Shown: one piece after another, positions 42,196-52,254 of the stretch
How the letters are laid out: each line of letters opens with the position of its first letter
Position numbering within the stretch: position 1 is the stretch's first letter
NCBI RefSeq assembly: GCF_000565285.1
Contig: NZ_APVL01000001.1
Span: 248,001 to 312,000 of the forward strand
Origin: Cytobacillus firmus DS1
Lineage (GTDB): Bacteria; Bacillota; Bacilli; Bacillales; Cytobacillaceae
Direction: 5' to 3'
Length of the DNA: 64,000 nucleotides
The notes under the pieces: model-generated
What the model was told of the DNA's origin: nothing
Databases searched by the model: none
The model's input: only the letters and a program-made list of their open reading frames with translations
Position numbers and translations under genes: made by a program

Positions 42196-42760
42196 AACAG
42201 AAGAAGACATCGTGAAGCTCGTAACACAGGACAAATGGATGATGGATATCCTTTCAGCCGCAAAGTCATTAAACCTCCCTGACTGGTGGGTATGTGCCGG
42301 CTTTGTGAGGGCAAAGGTATGGGATACTCTTCATGGTTTCAGGAATAGAACTCATTTGCCGGATGTCGATGTCGTATATTTTAATAAAAGTGACCTTAGG
42401 GAAGAAACGGAAAAAGAGCTGGAGTCCAAGCTTAAATCCCTTCTGCCCCAAGTGCCCTGGTCTGTTAAAAATGAGGCAAGAATGCATCTGCTTAATGACC
42501 TTCCCCCATATACTTCATCTGTGGATGCGATTTCGAAATTTCCTGAAACGGCTACTGCACTTGGATTAAAGCTTGATGACAAATGCAATGTTATACTCAC
42601 GGCTCCATGGGGAATCGAGGACCTGCTCTCTTTTAAAATAAACCCCACTCCTCTGTTTGCTGAAGATAGCATGTTATTTGAAGTATTCCTGCAGCGAGTT
42701 GAAAAAAAGAACTGGAAATCAATATGGCCAATGTTAGAAGAAATTCAATCAAACGTTTGA
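42185..42760 (+). CDS. Nucleotidyltransferase family protein (DUF925/NTP_transf_6)
   Basis: About 191 residues. The core WWVCAGFVRAKVWDTLHGF with PDVDVVYFN is the glycine-arginine and Asp-x-Asp pattern of this nucleotidyltransferase family. The physiological substrate is unknown. GGAGAGGG lies close to the ATG and the start is inside the NUDIX gene. The last codons and stop lie within a 22-bp palindrome that is also found at 8539-8562. Confidence 0.82.
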   Translation: MQIKTEEDIVKLVTQDKWMMDILSAAKSLNLPDWWVCAGFVRAKVWDTLHGFRNRTHLPDVDVVYFNKSDLREETEKELESKLKSLLPQVPWSVKNEARMHLLNDLPPYTSSVDAISKFPETATALGLKLDDKCNVILTAPWGIEDLLSFKINPTPLFAEDSMLFEVFLQRVEKKNWKSIWPMLEEIQSNV

Positions 42761-42765
42761 TTGAA
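42744..42765. promoter_or_regulatory. 22-bp perfect palindrome, second copy of a candidate operator
   Basis: TTCAATCAAAC followed by its exact reverse complement covers the stop codon of the nucleotidyltransferase gene and ends 12 bp before the next ATG. It is identical to the inner 22 bp of 8539-8562. A regulator bound here would control the small secreted-protein gene. Confidence 0.55.
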
Positions 42766-42777
42766 AGGAAGAAGCCA

Positions 42778-44138
<1,361 letters not shown>

Positions 44139-44145
44139 TCGTGAA

Positions 44146-44175
44146 CAGGGGCATTGGATGCTCCTGTTTTTTTTA
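44146..44175 (+). terminator. Terminator of map
   Basis: CAGGGGCAT and ATGCTCCTG flank TGG and are followed by eight T residues. Confidence 0.85.
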
Positions 44176-44254
44176 TGGTTTATTGCTGCCCGCGAAAAAA
44201 CGCTTGAACTCTCCAGAACATTCAGCTAAAATAATAAAAATTTCAAATTTTAAA

Positions 44255-44474
44255 GTAATGACAGAAACAAGTAGCTGTTCATCTCCCTGTTTTAGAGAGC
44301 TGATGCCCGGTGTAAATCAGCACATAGATAACAGTGAATTACCTTCTTGAACTTTTCCTGTGAACAAGAGTAGCAGGGAACGGCCCGGACCGTTATTCCG
44401 CTGAGTGGAAGAGCAATCTTCAAAAAGGGTGGTACCGCGTTAACCACGTCCCTTTCTTTAGGGGCGTGGTTTTT
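44255..44474 (+). promoter_or_regulatory. T-box riboswitch of tyrS
   Basis: The leader starts with the stem I motif (AATGACAGAAACAAGTAG) and ends with the T-box GGGTGGTACCGCG at 44427-44439, which pairs with the uncharged tRNA 3' end. An intrinsic terminator follows (ACCACGTCCC at 44443-44452 and GGGGCGTGGT at 44461-44470, then T residues). The specifier appears to be TAC at 44340-44342, a tyrosine codon, in GTGAATTACCTTC. Uncharged tRNA-Tyr would prevent termination. Confidence 0.92.
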
Positions 44475-44504
44475 TATATTCCAATTAGAGAAAGGATGGG
44501 AATC

Positions 44505-45752
44505 ATGGACAATTTTTTTGAAAAATTAACAGCTCAACAAAAGCTTGAAGCAGAGAGGCAGCTGGAGATTTACCGCAATGGCTCCCAGGAGATTCTGCCA
44601 GAAGCAGAGTTAAAGAATAAAATAGCCAAATCCATTTTTCAAAAGCAGCCTTTAAAAATTAAGCTCGGGCTTGATCCTTCTGCACCGGATGTCCATATCG
44701 GCCATACGGTTGTGCTGAATAAATTAAAGCAGTTCCAGGACAACGGTCACGTCATCCAGCTTATTATTGGCGATTTCACCGGGAAAATTGGCGACCCGAC
44801 AGGCAAATCGACAGCCCGAAACCAGCTTACTGATGAAGAGGTGAAGCATAATGCCAAAACATACTTCGAGCAATTCAGCAAAGTGCTGGACATGGATAAG
44901 GTGGATCTCCACTACAACTCAGCATGGCTTTCTGACCTCCAGCTTGAAGACGTTATCCGCCTGTCTGCAAGCATAACAGTTGCCCGCCTGCTGGAACGAA
45001 ATGACTTTTCGGAGCGGCTGGCCACAGGTAAGCCGATCTCGCTTCATGAATTTTTCTACCCGCTGATGCAGGGCTATGACTCGGTTGCTCTTGAAAGCGA
45101 TATCGAGCTTGGCGGCAATGACCAGCACTTCAATGTCCTCATGGGACGCCATCTGCAGGAGCATTTTCAAAAGGAAAAGCAGGTGGTCATCCTGATGCCG
45201 CTCCTTGAGGGCCTGGATGGCAAAGAGAAGATGTCTAAATCGAAAAACAATTACATCGGTGTGGATGAGGATCCGAATAATATGTACGGCAAAACCATGT
45301 CCATACCGGATGTGCTGATCGCAAAATACTTCAATCTCGCAACAGATTTGCCGGTGACCGAAAAACAGCAAATCGCAGAAGGGCTTGAAAACGGAACTCT
45401 TCATCCGCGTGACACCAAAATGCTTTTAGGCCGAACAATCGTCCGCATGTACCATGGTGCAGGTGCAGCCGATAAAGCGGAGCAGCATTTCCAAACCATT
45501 TTCCAAAAAGGAGCCATGCCGGATGAGATCCCGGAAACCGAATGGAAGGGGGAGGGTGAAATGCTCATTACGGATCTTATTGCCTGCCTTGGCCTTCTTT
45601 CCTCCAAAACAGAAGCAAGAAAAATGATTGCAGGAGGCGGCATCCGGATAAACGGAAAAAAAGTCAGCGATGTAAAGCTGCTCGTGAAAATTACAGACGG
45701 ATTAGTTCTTCAGGCAGGAAAAAGAAAGTTTGTGAAACTGAGGGTGAACTAG
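44505..45752 (+). CDS. tyrS: Tyrosyl-tRNA synthetase
   Basis: About 415 residues. The class I signatures are [11 protein letters not shown] (HIGH) and [10 protein letters not shown] (KMSKS). An S4 RNA-binding domain closes the protein ([20 protein letters not shown]). The [10 protein letters not shown] form is characteristic of the TyrZ-like clade. It charges tRNA-Tyr and is controlled by the T-box leader just upstream. The ATG at 44505 is 9 nt from AAAGG; the ATG at 44496 overlaps it. Confidence 0.95.
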   Translation: MDNFFEKLTAQQKLEAERQLEIYRNGSQEILPEAELKNKIAKSIFQKQPLKIKLGLDPSAPDVHIGHTVVLNKLKQFQDNGHVIQLIIGDFTGKIGDPTGKSTARNQLTDEEVKHNAKTYFEQFSKVLDMDKVDLHYNSAWLSDLQLEDVIRLSASITVARLLERNDFSERLATGKPISLHEFFYPLMQGYDSVALESDIELGGNDQHFNVLMGRHLQEHFQKEKQVVILMPLLEGLDGKEKMSKSKNNYIGVDEDPNNMYGKTMSIPDVLIAKYFNLATDLPVTEKQQIAEGLENGTLHPRDTKMLLGRTIVRMYHGAGAADKAEQHFQTIFQKGAMPDEIPETEWKGEGEMLITDLIACLGLLSSKTEARKMIAGGGIRINGKKVSDVKLLVKITDGLVLQAGKRKFVKLRVN

Positions 45753-45830
45753 GCAAAACACTTTTTTCTCCCATCCTTTTCAAGCTATGATAGAATTGAC
45801 GAAATTTTTAAAGAAAAGAAGGTGGAGGAA

Positions 45831-46823
45831 ATGAAAGCAATCATTCATGAAGGAAAAGCCGGTCTCAGCGGGTTATCTTATGGTGAAATTGAAAAGCCTG
45901 AGCCGGGTGCCGGTGAAGTCAGGGTGAAATTAAAAACGGCAGGGCTGAACCATCGGGATTTATTTGTCCTGAACCGCCACAAGCCGGAAGATCCTGCGCT
46001 TGTCATCGGTTCAGACGGAGCGGGAATTATCGACGCAGTCGGAGATGGCGTTACAGACGTGAAGCCAGGCGATGAAGTCATCATTAATCCCGGACTCGGC
46101 TGGAAGGAAAAAAGCGATGCACCGCCGGCAGGCTTTGAAATCGTCGGTTTGCCGTTTCATGGCACATTCGCGGAATACATCATTATTCCCGCTGAAAACG
46201 CAGCACCCAAGCCAGGGCATTTAACCTGGGAGGAAGCAGGCGTTCTTTCCCTTGCAGCACTAACCGCCTACAGAGCATTATTTACTAGAGGAAAGCTACA
46301 GGCAGGCATGAAGGTGTTCATTCCCGGAATTGGAGGAGGAGTGGCAACCTTTTTAATGCAATTCGCAAAAGCGGCAGGGGCAACCGTCTATGTGGCTTCA
46401 CGTTCAGAGGAAAAATGCCAAAGAGCTCTCGAATTTGGTGCAGATAAAGCCTTGAACAGCAGCGAAGATTTTACGGTAGCACTTGGCGGGGAAAAGGTGG
46501 ATCTTGTCATTGAATCGGTTGGCCCGGCTACATTTAATAAATCTTTGGAAATCCTTCGGGGTGGCGGTACCATCGTAACATTCGGCTCCTCCACAGGAGA
46601 TGTGCTGGAACTCAATCTCCGCAGTCTCTTTTACGCTCAGCAAAACCTGCTTGGTTCAACAATGGGAAGTGCAGAGGAATTTCATGAAATGCTCCAGTTT
46701 ATAGAAAAGCATCAAATCAGGCCGGCAGTGGATCAGTCATTTAACCTGGAACAATATGAACAGGCTTTTGGTCGGATTGAAAACGCAGAGCAATGGGGGA
46801 AAATTGCTTTTAATATCAGCTAA
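45831..46823 (+). CDS. Zinc-type alcohol dehydrogenase-like / quinone oxidoreductase (MDR family)
   Basis: 330 residues of the medium-chain dehydrogenase fold. The N-terminal GroES-like half contains GLNHRDLFVLNRHKP and VIGSDGAGII; the nucleotide-binding site is FIPGIGGGVATFLMQFAKAA. The structural-zinc cysteine cluster is absent, so it is probably an NADPH-dependent reductase. The substrate is unknown. GGTGGAGG precedes the ATG. Confidence 0.85.
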   Translation: MKAIIHEGKAGLSGLSYGEIEKPEPGAGEVRVKLKTAGLNHRDLFVLNRHKPEDPALVIGSDGAGIIDAVGDGVTDVKPGDEVIINPGLGWKEKSDAPPAGFEIVGLPFHGTFAEYIIIPAENAAPKPGHLTWEEAGVLSLAALTAYRALFTRGKLQAGMKVFIPGIGGGVATFLMQFAKAAGATVYVASRSEEKCQRALEFGADKALNSSEDFTVALGGEKVDLVIESVGPATFNKSLEILRGGGTIVTFGSSTGDVLELNLRSLFYAQQNLLGSTMGSAEEFHEMLQFIEKHQIRPAVDQSFNLEQYEQAFGRIENAEQWGKIAFNIS

Positions 46824-46828
46824 AACAC

Positions 46829-46856
46829 AGACACCTCAGCAATGAGGTGTTTTTAA
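46829..46856 (+). terminator. Terminator of the MDR gene
   Basis: ACACCTCA and TGAGGTGT flank GCAA, followed by TTTTAATT. Confidence 0.82.
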
Positions 46857-46961
46857 TTATAGTAATAAATTTTAAGAATGTTCAAAAAATTAATTGTTAT
46901 AGATCTTTTGGGATGGTAAAATAGACTTAAATTCTGCATGTTTCGACTTTTGGAGGCTAAT

Positions 46962-48752
46962 ATGAAATTTTATCAAACTTTAAGATTTAAAATGAGCCTG
47001 ATTATGATCCTTCTTTTATTAGTTCCGCTTATGATCATCGGTTTTTTATCTTATCAGCAGACTCAAGCGCTTGAATATGCTATCATCCCCAAGAACTCAT
47101 TGGAAGAAATCAATCCTGATTTTAAAAACATTTTTGTAAATTATGAGCAATTCCTCACAGCTTTGACAGAATCGGAAGAAATGGAGTCAGATACATACTC
47201 ATTCCCAAATACAATGGAAAAAGAAATTACAAATATGCCGGCTGCCAACGATCCATTGAAAACTCAATTCTATGAAACATATCTGAGCAGCAGGGCAGAA
47301 AATTACGAGAACACCTTAAATCTATATTTTGCAACAGAGGATGAGGGAGAATTTTATCTCTCTAACATCCCGCCGGCTGAGGTTGATCTAAGGGAGTTTG
47401 ATCCGAGGCAGCGTGACTGGTATTTAAGTGCCAAGCAGGCTGATGGGAAGATGGTCTGGACAGAACCTTATATTGATACGGGAACCGGCAAATCCACTAT
47501 TACATTAGCAAAAGCTTTTAAAGACGAAGATGGGAATATCGCTGGAGTGGCAGGACTTGATTTTGATATGCATAAGCTTGCTCTTCTAATAAGAGGAGAT
47601 ATTCTGAATAAGTCCTTATTCATTGCCGGTCTATCTGTGCTGGCCGGACTGCTGATTGTTTATATCTTTATGAAAAATTTCATAAAACGTCTTGAAGCCC
47701 TTCAATCAGGCATGTATAGACTGGCAAAGGGGGATCTTTCCGTCGATAAACTGTATTCAGCCCAGCAGGACGAACTCGGCAGGTTAGTCTCAAGCTATAA
47801 CGAAATGATGGAACATTTAAAAGAGCTGATAACCAATGTGATGGATACCTCTCAGCAGGTGGCGGCATCTGCAGAACAGCTGAACGCAAATGCGGATGAA
47901 GTGGCAAAGGCCACAGACCAAATTGCAGGGTCCATTCAGGAAGTATCTGAAGGGACGGAAGGGCAAGCAGGAAAGGTTGTCGAGTCCCGCGAACATTTGA
48001 ACCGAATTAAAGAAGATATCCTGGAGATTTCTTCTTTGTCAGGAAAAGTCGCTAAGTCTTCTGAATATACAGCTGCCAGGTCAGAAGATGGTATGCTGAT
48101 TGTTAATCGTGCAATTAAGCAGATGGAGATCATCAGCCAAAACACGGATGAGACGGGCAGCATTATTCATAAGCTGGATGAAAAGTCTGCAGAGATCGAG
48201 AAGATTCTATCGATTATCAGTCAGATTGCTGACCAGACCAATTTGCTGGCATTGAATGCTGCAATCGAGGCTGCCAGAGCTGGAGAGCACGGCAAAGGGT
48301 TTGCAGTTGTTGCAGATGAAGTCCGAAAATTGGCCGAGCAATCAAGTGCTTCTGCAAAGCAAATTTCTTCACTCATTCTCGACATTCAGGATCGAACCAA
48401 AATTGCGGTTGAATCCATTTCAAAAGGGGAAGGTACTGTAAAAGAGGGAATCACACTTTTTAGTAAGGCATGGAATTCCTTCGATGAGATATCAGCTGCT
48501 GTAAAAGAAACGTATGTACAAATGGAACTTGTGTCCGGGAAAATGGAAAAGATACAGATTAGAACATGCCAGCTTTCAGATTCGTTTAATACCGTTGATG
48601 AATATGCAATACAGGCTGCGCAGCACACTCAGGAGGTCGCCAGTGCAACAGAAGAACAGAGCGCTGCCATTCAGGAAGTTTCAGCCGCAACTGGTGTCCT
48701 TGCAGACATGGCACAGGAGCTTCATGAAAAGGCTATGAAGTTTAAAATATAA
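46962..48752 (+). CDS. Methyl-accepting chemotaxis protein
   Basis: About 596 residues. TM1 (~12-32) and TM2 (~218-238) bracket a dCache-like extracellular sensor domain ([40 protein letters not shown]). HAMP follows at ~240-290, then a long coiled-coil signalling domain with the invariant hairpin tip [20 protein letters not shown] and [20 protein letters not shown]. It senses a small molecule and controls CheA. The start is ATG 46962, 5 nt after GGAGG. The ligand is unknown. Confidence 0.93.
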   Translation: MKFYQTLRFKMSLIMILLLLVPLMIIGFLSYQQTQALEYAIIPKNSLEEINPDFKNIFVNYEQFLTALTESEEMESDTYSFPNTMEKEITNMPAANDPLKTQFYETYLSSRAENYENTLNLYFATEDEGEFYLSNIPPAEVDLREFDPRQRDWYLSAKQADGKMVWTEPYIDTGTGKSTITLAKAFKDEDGNIAGVAGLDFDMHKLALLIRGDILNKSLFIAGLSVLAGLLIVYIFMKNFIKRLEALQSGMYRLAKGDLSVDKLYSAQQDELGRLVSSYNEMMEHLKELITNVMDTSQQVAASAEQLNANADEVAKATDQIAGSIQEVSEGTEGQAGKVVESREHLNRIKEDILEISSLSGKVAKSSEYTAARSEDGMLIVNRAIKQMEIISQNTDETGSIIHKLDEKSAEIEKILSIISQIADQTNLLALNAAIEAARAGEHGKGFAVVADEVRKLAEQSSASAKQISSLILDIQDRTKIAVESISKGEGTVKEGITLFSKAWNSFDEISAAVKETYVQMELVSGKMEKIQIRTCQLSDSFNTVDEYAIQAAQHTQEVASATEEQSAAIQEVSAATGVLADMAQELHEKAMKFKI

Positions 48753-48753
48753 A

Positions 48754-48779
48754 GAAAGAGCCTGTGGGCTCTTTCTTTT
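48754..48779 (+). terminator. Terminator of the chemoreceptor gene
   Basis: GAAAGAGCC and GGCTCTTTC flank TGTG, followed by TTTTC. Confidence 0.82.
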
Positions 48780-48786
48780 CACTGTC

Positions 48787-49830
48787 TTATACATGTAAAA
48801 ACTTTACACAAACCGGATCCGGAACTTTCACATCAGACTGAAGCAATGTTAGCTTCCCTGTATTTTTATCTCTCGAGAACAAAACAATATTGCTGGAATT
48901 CTGGTTCGACCCAATAACAAATTTTTCGGTTGGATCGAGCACAAAATCACGCGGCCAGTTTCCTTCTGTAGAGGTATGCTCCAAAAATGCAAGCTCTCCA
49001 TTATCCAGATTGACGGAGAAAACAGCTATGCTGTCATGCCCGCGGTTGCCGGCATAAACGAAGCGGCCGTCGGAAGAGATATGAATGGCGCTGCCCTGGT
49101 TATTTTCCTTAAAACCTTCCGGAAGCGTGGAAATAGCCTGCTTTTGAACGAAGCCTCCATCTTCATGATACTGAAGTAAAAGAACTTCAGAGCTAAACTC
49201 GGTCATCACATAGGCATACTTTCCATTTGGATGGAACACAAGGTGTCTGGGACCGCTCCCAGGTTTAACGGCCATGGTGCTATTTTCCTTTAGAATGCCT
49301 TCATTCACTTTATACGTAATCACCTGGTCTGTTCCCAGGTCAACTGCAGCTAAATACTTTTCATCCGGAGTCAGCCCGGCATAGTGAGTATGCGGTTTTT
49401 CCTGCCTGCTGTCAGGACCTGATCCGCTATGCTCCATAACCGAAACAGCAGGATTTAAAGAGCCGTCCTCATTTGTTAAGTAAGACTCGACTGTCCCTTT
49501 ATGGTAGTTAGCACTGAAAACATTGCGCACGGAAGAATCCACACTGACATGGCATGGAGGGGAGCCGGCAGAAACCTGGCTGTTGATTTTCTCAAGTGAA
49601 CCGCTGCTGCTGTCAAGGCGATACGCAGCCACTCCGCCGGATTCGCCTTCCTTGGCTACTGAGAATAAAAATTGATTATCCAGGCTGATTGTTAGATAGG
49701 TGGGATTATCTAAATGCGCTGCAGTCCTGACATCGGAAATTCTGCCTGCTTCTGTATCCAGAATAAATGAATAAATCCCTTCACTTTCACCCTTTGTGTA
49801 TGTGCCTATGTATCCTCTATACTTGGCCAT
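48787..49830 (-). CDS. pgl: 6-phosphogluconolactonase-type beta-propeller lactonase
   Basis: 347 residues of the PF10282 seven-bladed propeller family. Typical blade repeats appear (GPRHLVFHPNGKYAYVMTEF, GSAIHISSDGRFVYAGNRGH, WPRDFVLDPTEKFVIGSNQN), as well as the conserved HTHYAGLTPDEKYLAAVDLG region. In B. subtilis the homologue YkgB has 6-phosphogluconolactonase activity in the oxidative pentose phosphate path. It is convergent with the chemoreceptor gene. Confidence 0.88.
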   Translation of the reverse strand: MAKYRGYIGTYTKGESEGIYSFILDTEAGRISDVRTAAHLDNPTYLTISLDNQFLFSVAKEGESGGVAAYRLDSSSGSLEKINSQVSAGSPPCHVSVDSSVRNVFSANYHKGTVESYLTNEDGSLNPAVSVMEHSGSGPDSRQEKPHTHYAGLTPDEKYLAAVDLGTDQVITYKVNEGILKENSTMAVKPGSGPRHLVFHPNGKYAYVMTEFSSEVLLLQYHEDGGFVQKQAISTLPEGFKENNQGSAIHISSDGRFVYAGNRGHDSIAVFSVNLDNGELAFLEHTSTEGNWPRDFVLDPTEKFVIGSNQNSSNIVLFSRDKNTGKLTLLQSDVKVPDPVCVKFLHV

Positions 49831-49958
49831 ATGAAGCCTCCTCTATATGTTTTCTTCTGAAAATACTCTATCATAATTTGCCTTCTAAACAAAAGGAAGA
49901 GGAGTTTTACATTGGAAAAAGAATAGTAAAAAGGAATATATATGAGAGGAGGATGAGG

Positions 49959-50720
49959 TTGAACGCACCCCATTCAATAATGTCTGTCTGGAGAATCTTT
50001 GATTGCTTTCCGATGGAAACTCTGACAAAAGCATGGTTTTACGATAAAGCAGGAACAAAAAAGCAGCGGGATGTTTCTTTAATGAAGGAGCACCGTACCC
50101 GATATGGTGTAGCCGGAAACTGTTTTGACCTCGCAATTTGGCTTCTGCACGAATTTAAGGAGGCGGGAATTAAGGCATATCCGGTTGGCCACGAATTAAA
50201 AAAACTTTCTGCACATGCTGCAGTGGTGGCGGTAGATGAAGAGGGCCGCCGCTTTCTATGTGATCTGGGCGATCAATGGCTGCAGCCCATATTAATTGAT
50301 CCGGAGGAAAGGGATTTTACACGGGAAAAAGTAAGCGGATTCTTCCCGGCAGCAGATGTCCAGGTTACAACTGAACGTGGACAGCTGGAAATTGCCTATC
50401 ACCGCCCAAACGGAAAAATATCGCGGCAGAGTTATGATACGGATCCGGTTGAACTGAAATCCTTTCTGGAAGCAGCTGAACGATCCCAAAACTCTATTTA
50501 TCCAAAAGCTTTGCTGGAGCAGCGGATTCCTTTTAAGAACGAAACCGCACACTGGGAATTTTACAACTGGAAAAGTTTCCTCAGTACCACAGAAGGCCTG
50601 TACCATGATGCCCCTGCGGAATCTATTGAAGAATGGGCAGCACGGATTCATGGAAAGACAGGGTATGATCGGGAGTTTTTAATAGAAGCACTGGGCATCT
50701 ATAAAAAGCTGGGAGATTGA
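49959..50720 (+). CDS. NAT/transglutaminase-like cysteine protein of unknown function
   Basis: About 253 residues. A Cys-His-Asp arrangement as in arylamine N-acetyltransferases is visible: YGVAGNCFDLAIWLL, AHAAVVAVD and FLCDLGDQWLQP. It lacks the full NAT motif and is a more distant member of the fold, so the reaction is not certain. The TTG at 49959 is 7 nt from GAGGAGG; the longer frame from 49767 overlaps the opposite-strand lactonase gene and is rejected. Confidence 0.7.
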   Translation: MNAPHSIMSVWRIFDCFPMETLTKAWFYDKAGTKKQRDVSLMKEHRTRYGVAGNCFDLAIWLLHEFKEAGIKAYPVGHELKKLSAHAAVVAVDEEGRRFLCDLGDQWLQPILIDPEERDFTREKVSGFFPAADVQVTTERGQLEIAYHRPNGKISRQSYDTDPVELKSFLEAAERSQNSIYPKALLEQRIPFKNETAHWEFYNWKSFLSTTEGLYHDAPAESIEEWAARIHGKTGYDREFLIEALGIYKKLGD

Positions 50721-50744
50721 AAAACTGATGCAGAATGTTTTTTG

Positions 50745-50848
50745 TCGCCTCTAAATATCTGAGAATCGTTTTTTTTCTGAATGTCTCTCAAAAACTGGAT
50801 TCGCTCAAAAATGTGGATATCGCCCATAAACACAAAATCGCTCATAAC
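50745..50848. repeat. Short iterated TCGCYCATAAA-type motifs
   Basis: TCGCCTCTAAA, TCTCTCAAAA, TCGCTCAAAA, TCGCCCATAAA and TCGCTCATAA begin at 50745, 50784, 50801, 50820 and 50838. The last four are spaced 17-19 bp. They resemble in style, not sequence, the array at 22082-22345. Confidence 0.45.
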
Positions 50849-50870
50849 ACCAGCAACCAAAGGAGATGCC

Positions 50871-51167
50871 ATGTACATAAAACTCTATCAATATCATATC
50901 CGCCCCGAAAACGAACAGGAACTGATGCTGATCCAGAGGAAAGCCGTTCAAATCTACCGGAATTACATCGACGTTCAGACCAAAATGTTAAAAAACAATA
51001 TAGATGAAACAAAGTGGACAGAAATCAGTTTTTTTTAATCGGAAGAGGACTATCAAAACAAGCTGCCGCTGATAAATAGCGACCCCGACATCCAGGAACT
51101 TTATCAAAGGTTTGAATCTCTGCTGATCAGCGATATAAGGGAAGAAGATTATGAGGAATGGCTTTAA
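50871..51167 (+). pseudogene. Small dimeric-barrel-like protein gene interrupted by an in-frame TAA
   Basis: The first 55 codons (MYIKLYQYHIRPENEQELML, then NYIDVQTKMLKNNIDETKWT) end at TAA 51036-51038 after a run of eight T residues. The same frame continues without a break as SEEDYQNKLPLINSDPDIQE and LISDIREEDYEEWL to TAA 51165-51167. The whole would be a 97-residue protein similar to small monooxygenase-like dimeric barrels; that assignment is weak. A single substitution (for example AAA to TAA) explains the interruption. AGGAG precedes the ATG. Confidence 0.62.
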
Positions 51168-51287
51168 AACCAAAATTAATAACTAATCCTCTTAAGGAAA
51201 TTCTCCTGTTTATTTCCTATTCTGCCATTTTGAAGATATAGTAGGATATAATCGAAGCAACACATAAGAGAGGGGATATACACACAT

Positions 51288-52106
51288 ATGGAGCCAATTC
51301 AAAAAGTTTCAGCGTATCTTACTCAAAATGCGGAGGTATTATCCGAAGAGATTGTTGCAGAAATTGTAAGCCGGTTTGGTTTCGAAATTCCGAGACAGGA
51401 ATTTGATGCGGCCGTTTCGATGTATGTTGAGTTTATAAAATATCTGGGAACCATGATTGCTAATATTGAAGACCGGGTTCCTGAAGGATTGGTCGAATGG
51501 AGCAAAGGAAACGGCGAACGGGCTGCCTCCATGGGAGGAAAAATTTCCGATATAGTCACCCGATATCCGGACACTCGCCTCGTTTTTACCGATAGATTGC
51601 GTAATATAGGGAAAGAGTTTGAGCTAACAGCGGATGAATTTATTTCTATTGTGAAAAAAGTAAACTACATACTCGACATCAGCATTAATGAAACCGTATT
51701 CGCTTTTGAGCGCCACTCCGAGGAACAATTAAAGGAGACTCAATCCCAGGTAAATGAGCTTTCGGCAACCATCGTACCGATTCAGGACAGTATTGCAATC
51801 CTTCCATTGATCGGGAATATTGACTATGACAGAGCACAGATCATCATTGAGAAAACAGTTCCGCGGGTAAGCCAGCTGGGAATAGAAACCTTAATTATCG
51901 ATTTTTCCGGCACGGTGAATATAGATATTGAAATCGCCAAGCATATTTTTGATATCCGGAATATCCTCCTTCTGATCGGTGTTAACACCATTGCCACAGG
52001 TGTCAGACCCGATTTGGCAAAGAAAGCCGTTACCCTTGGCATTGATTTATCATCCCTTGAAGTCTATTCAAACGTCCTGCAGGCGATTAGAAGCATAAAT
52101 AAATGA
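51288..52106 (+). CDS. RsbR-type STAS protein lacking both phosphorylatable threonines
   Basis: 272 residues with an N-terminal globin-like sensor domain and a C-terminal STAS domain (~155-270). Aligned with the paralogue at 10104, the two regulatory threonines are replaced: LPLIGNIDYDRA has Y for T and TVNIDIEIAKH has I for T. It may therefore be a stressosome subunit insensitive to RsbT, or a stand-alone sensor. GAGAGGGG precedes the ATG. A terminator follows. Confidence 0.82.
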   Translation: MEPIQKVSAYLTQNAEVLSEEIVAEIVSRFGFEIPRQEFDAAVSMYVEFIKYLGTMIANIEDRVPEGLVEWSKGNGERAASMGGKISDIVTRYPDTRLVFTDRLRNIGKEFELTADEFISIVKKVNYILDISINETVFAFERHSEEQLKETQSQVNELSATIVPIQDSIAILPLIGNIDYDRAQIIIEKTVPRVSQLGIETLIIDFSGTVNIDIEIAKHIFDIRNILLLIGVNTIATGVRPDLAKKAVTLGIDLSSLEVYSNVLQAIRSINK

Positions 52107-52111
52107 ATTGA

Positions 52112-52138
52112 TTGAAGCTGCTCAAGCGGCTTCTTTTT
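52112..52138 (+). terminator. Terminator after the RsbR paralogue
   Basis: GAAGCTGC and GCGGCTTC flank TCAA and precede TTTTTAT. Confidence 0.75.
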
Positions 52139-52171
52139 ATATAAAAAAATATTGTCGAACCCCCACTCACA

Positions 52172-52228
52172 TGATAGTATTTAGATATTTTCAAATATAT
52201 TAAATTCACAAAATCATAGATACTATCA
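52172..52228. promoter_or_regulatory. Separated inverted repeat upstream of mtnK
   Basis: TGATAGTAT (52172-52180) and ATACTATCA (52220-52228) are exact reverse complements 39 nt apart. No SAM-I riboswitch core is seen in this leader, unlike B. subtilis mtnKA. Confidence 0.4.
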
Positions 52229-52254
52229 AAAAGATTCGTATGGGAGGCTTTTGC

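Noticed and set aside
49767..49958. Long 5' extension of the NAT-like gene
   Set aside because: It overlaps the lactonase start on the other strand, and the TTG at 49959 has a much better ribosome binding site.
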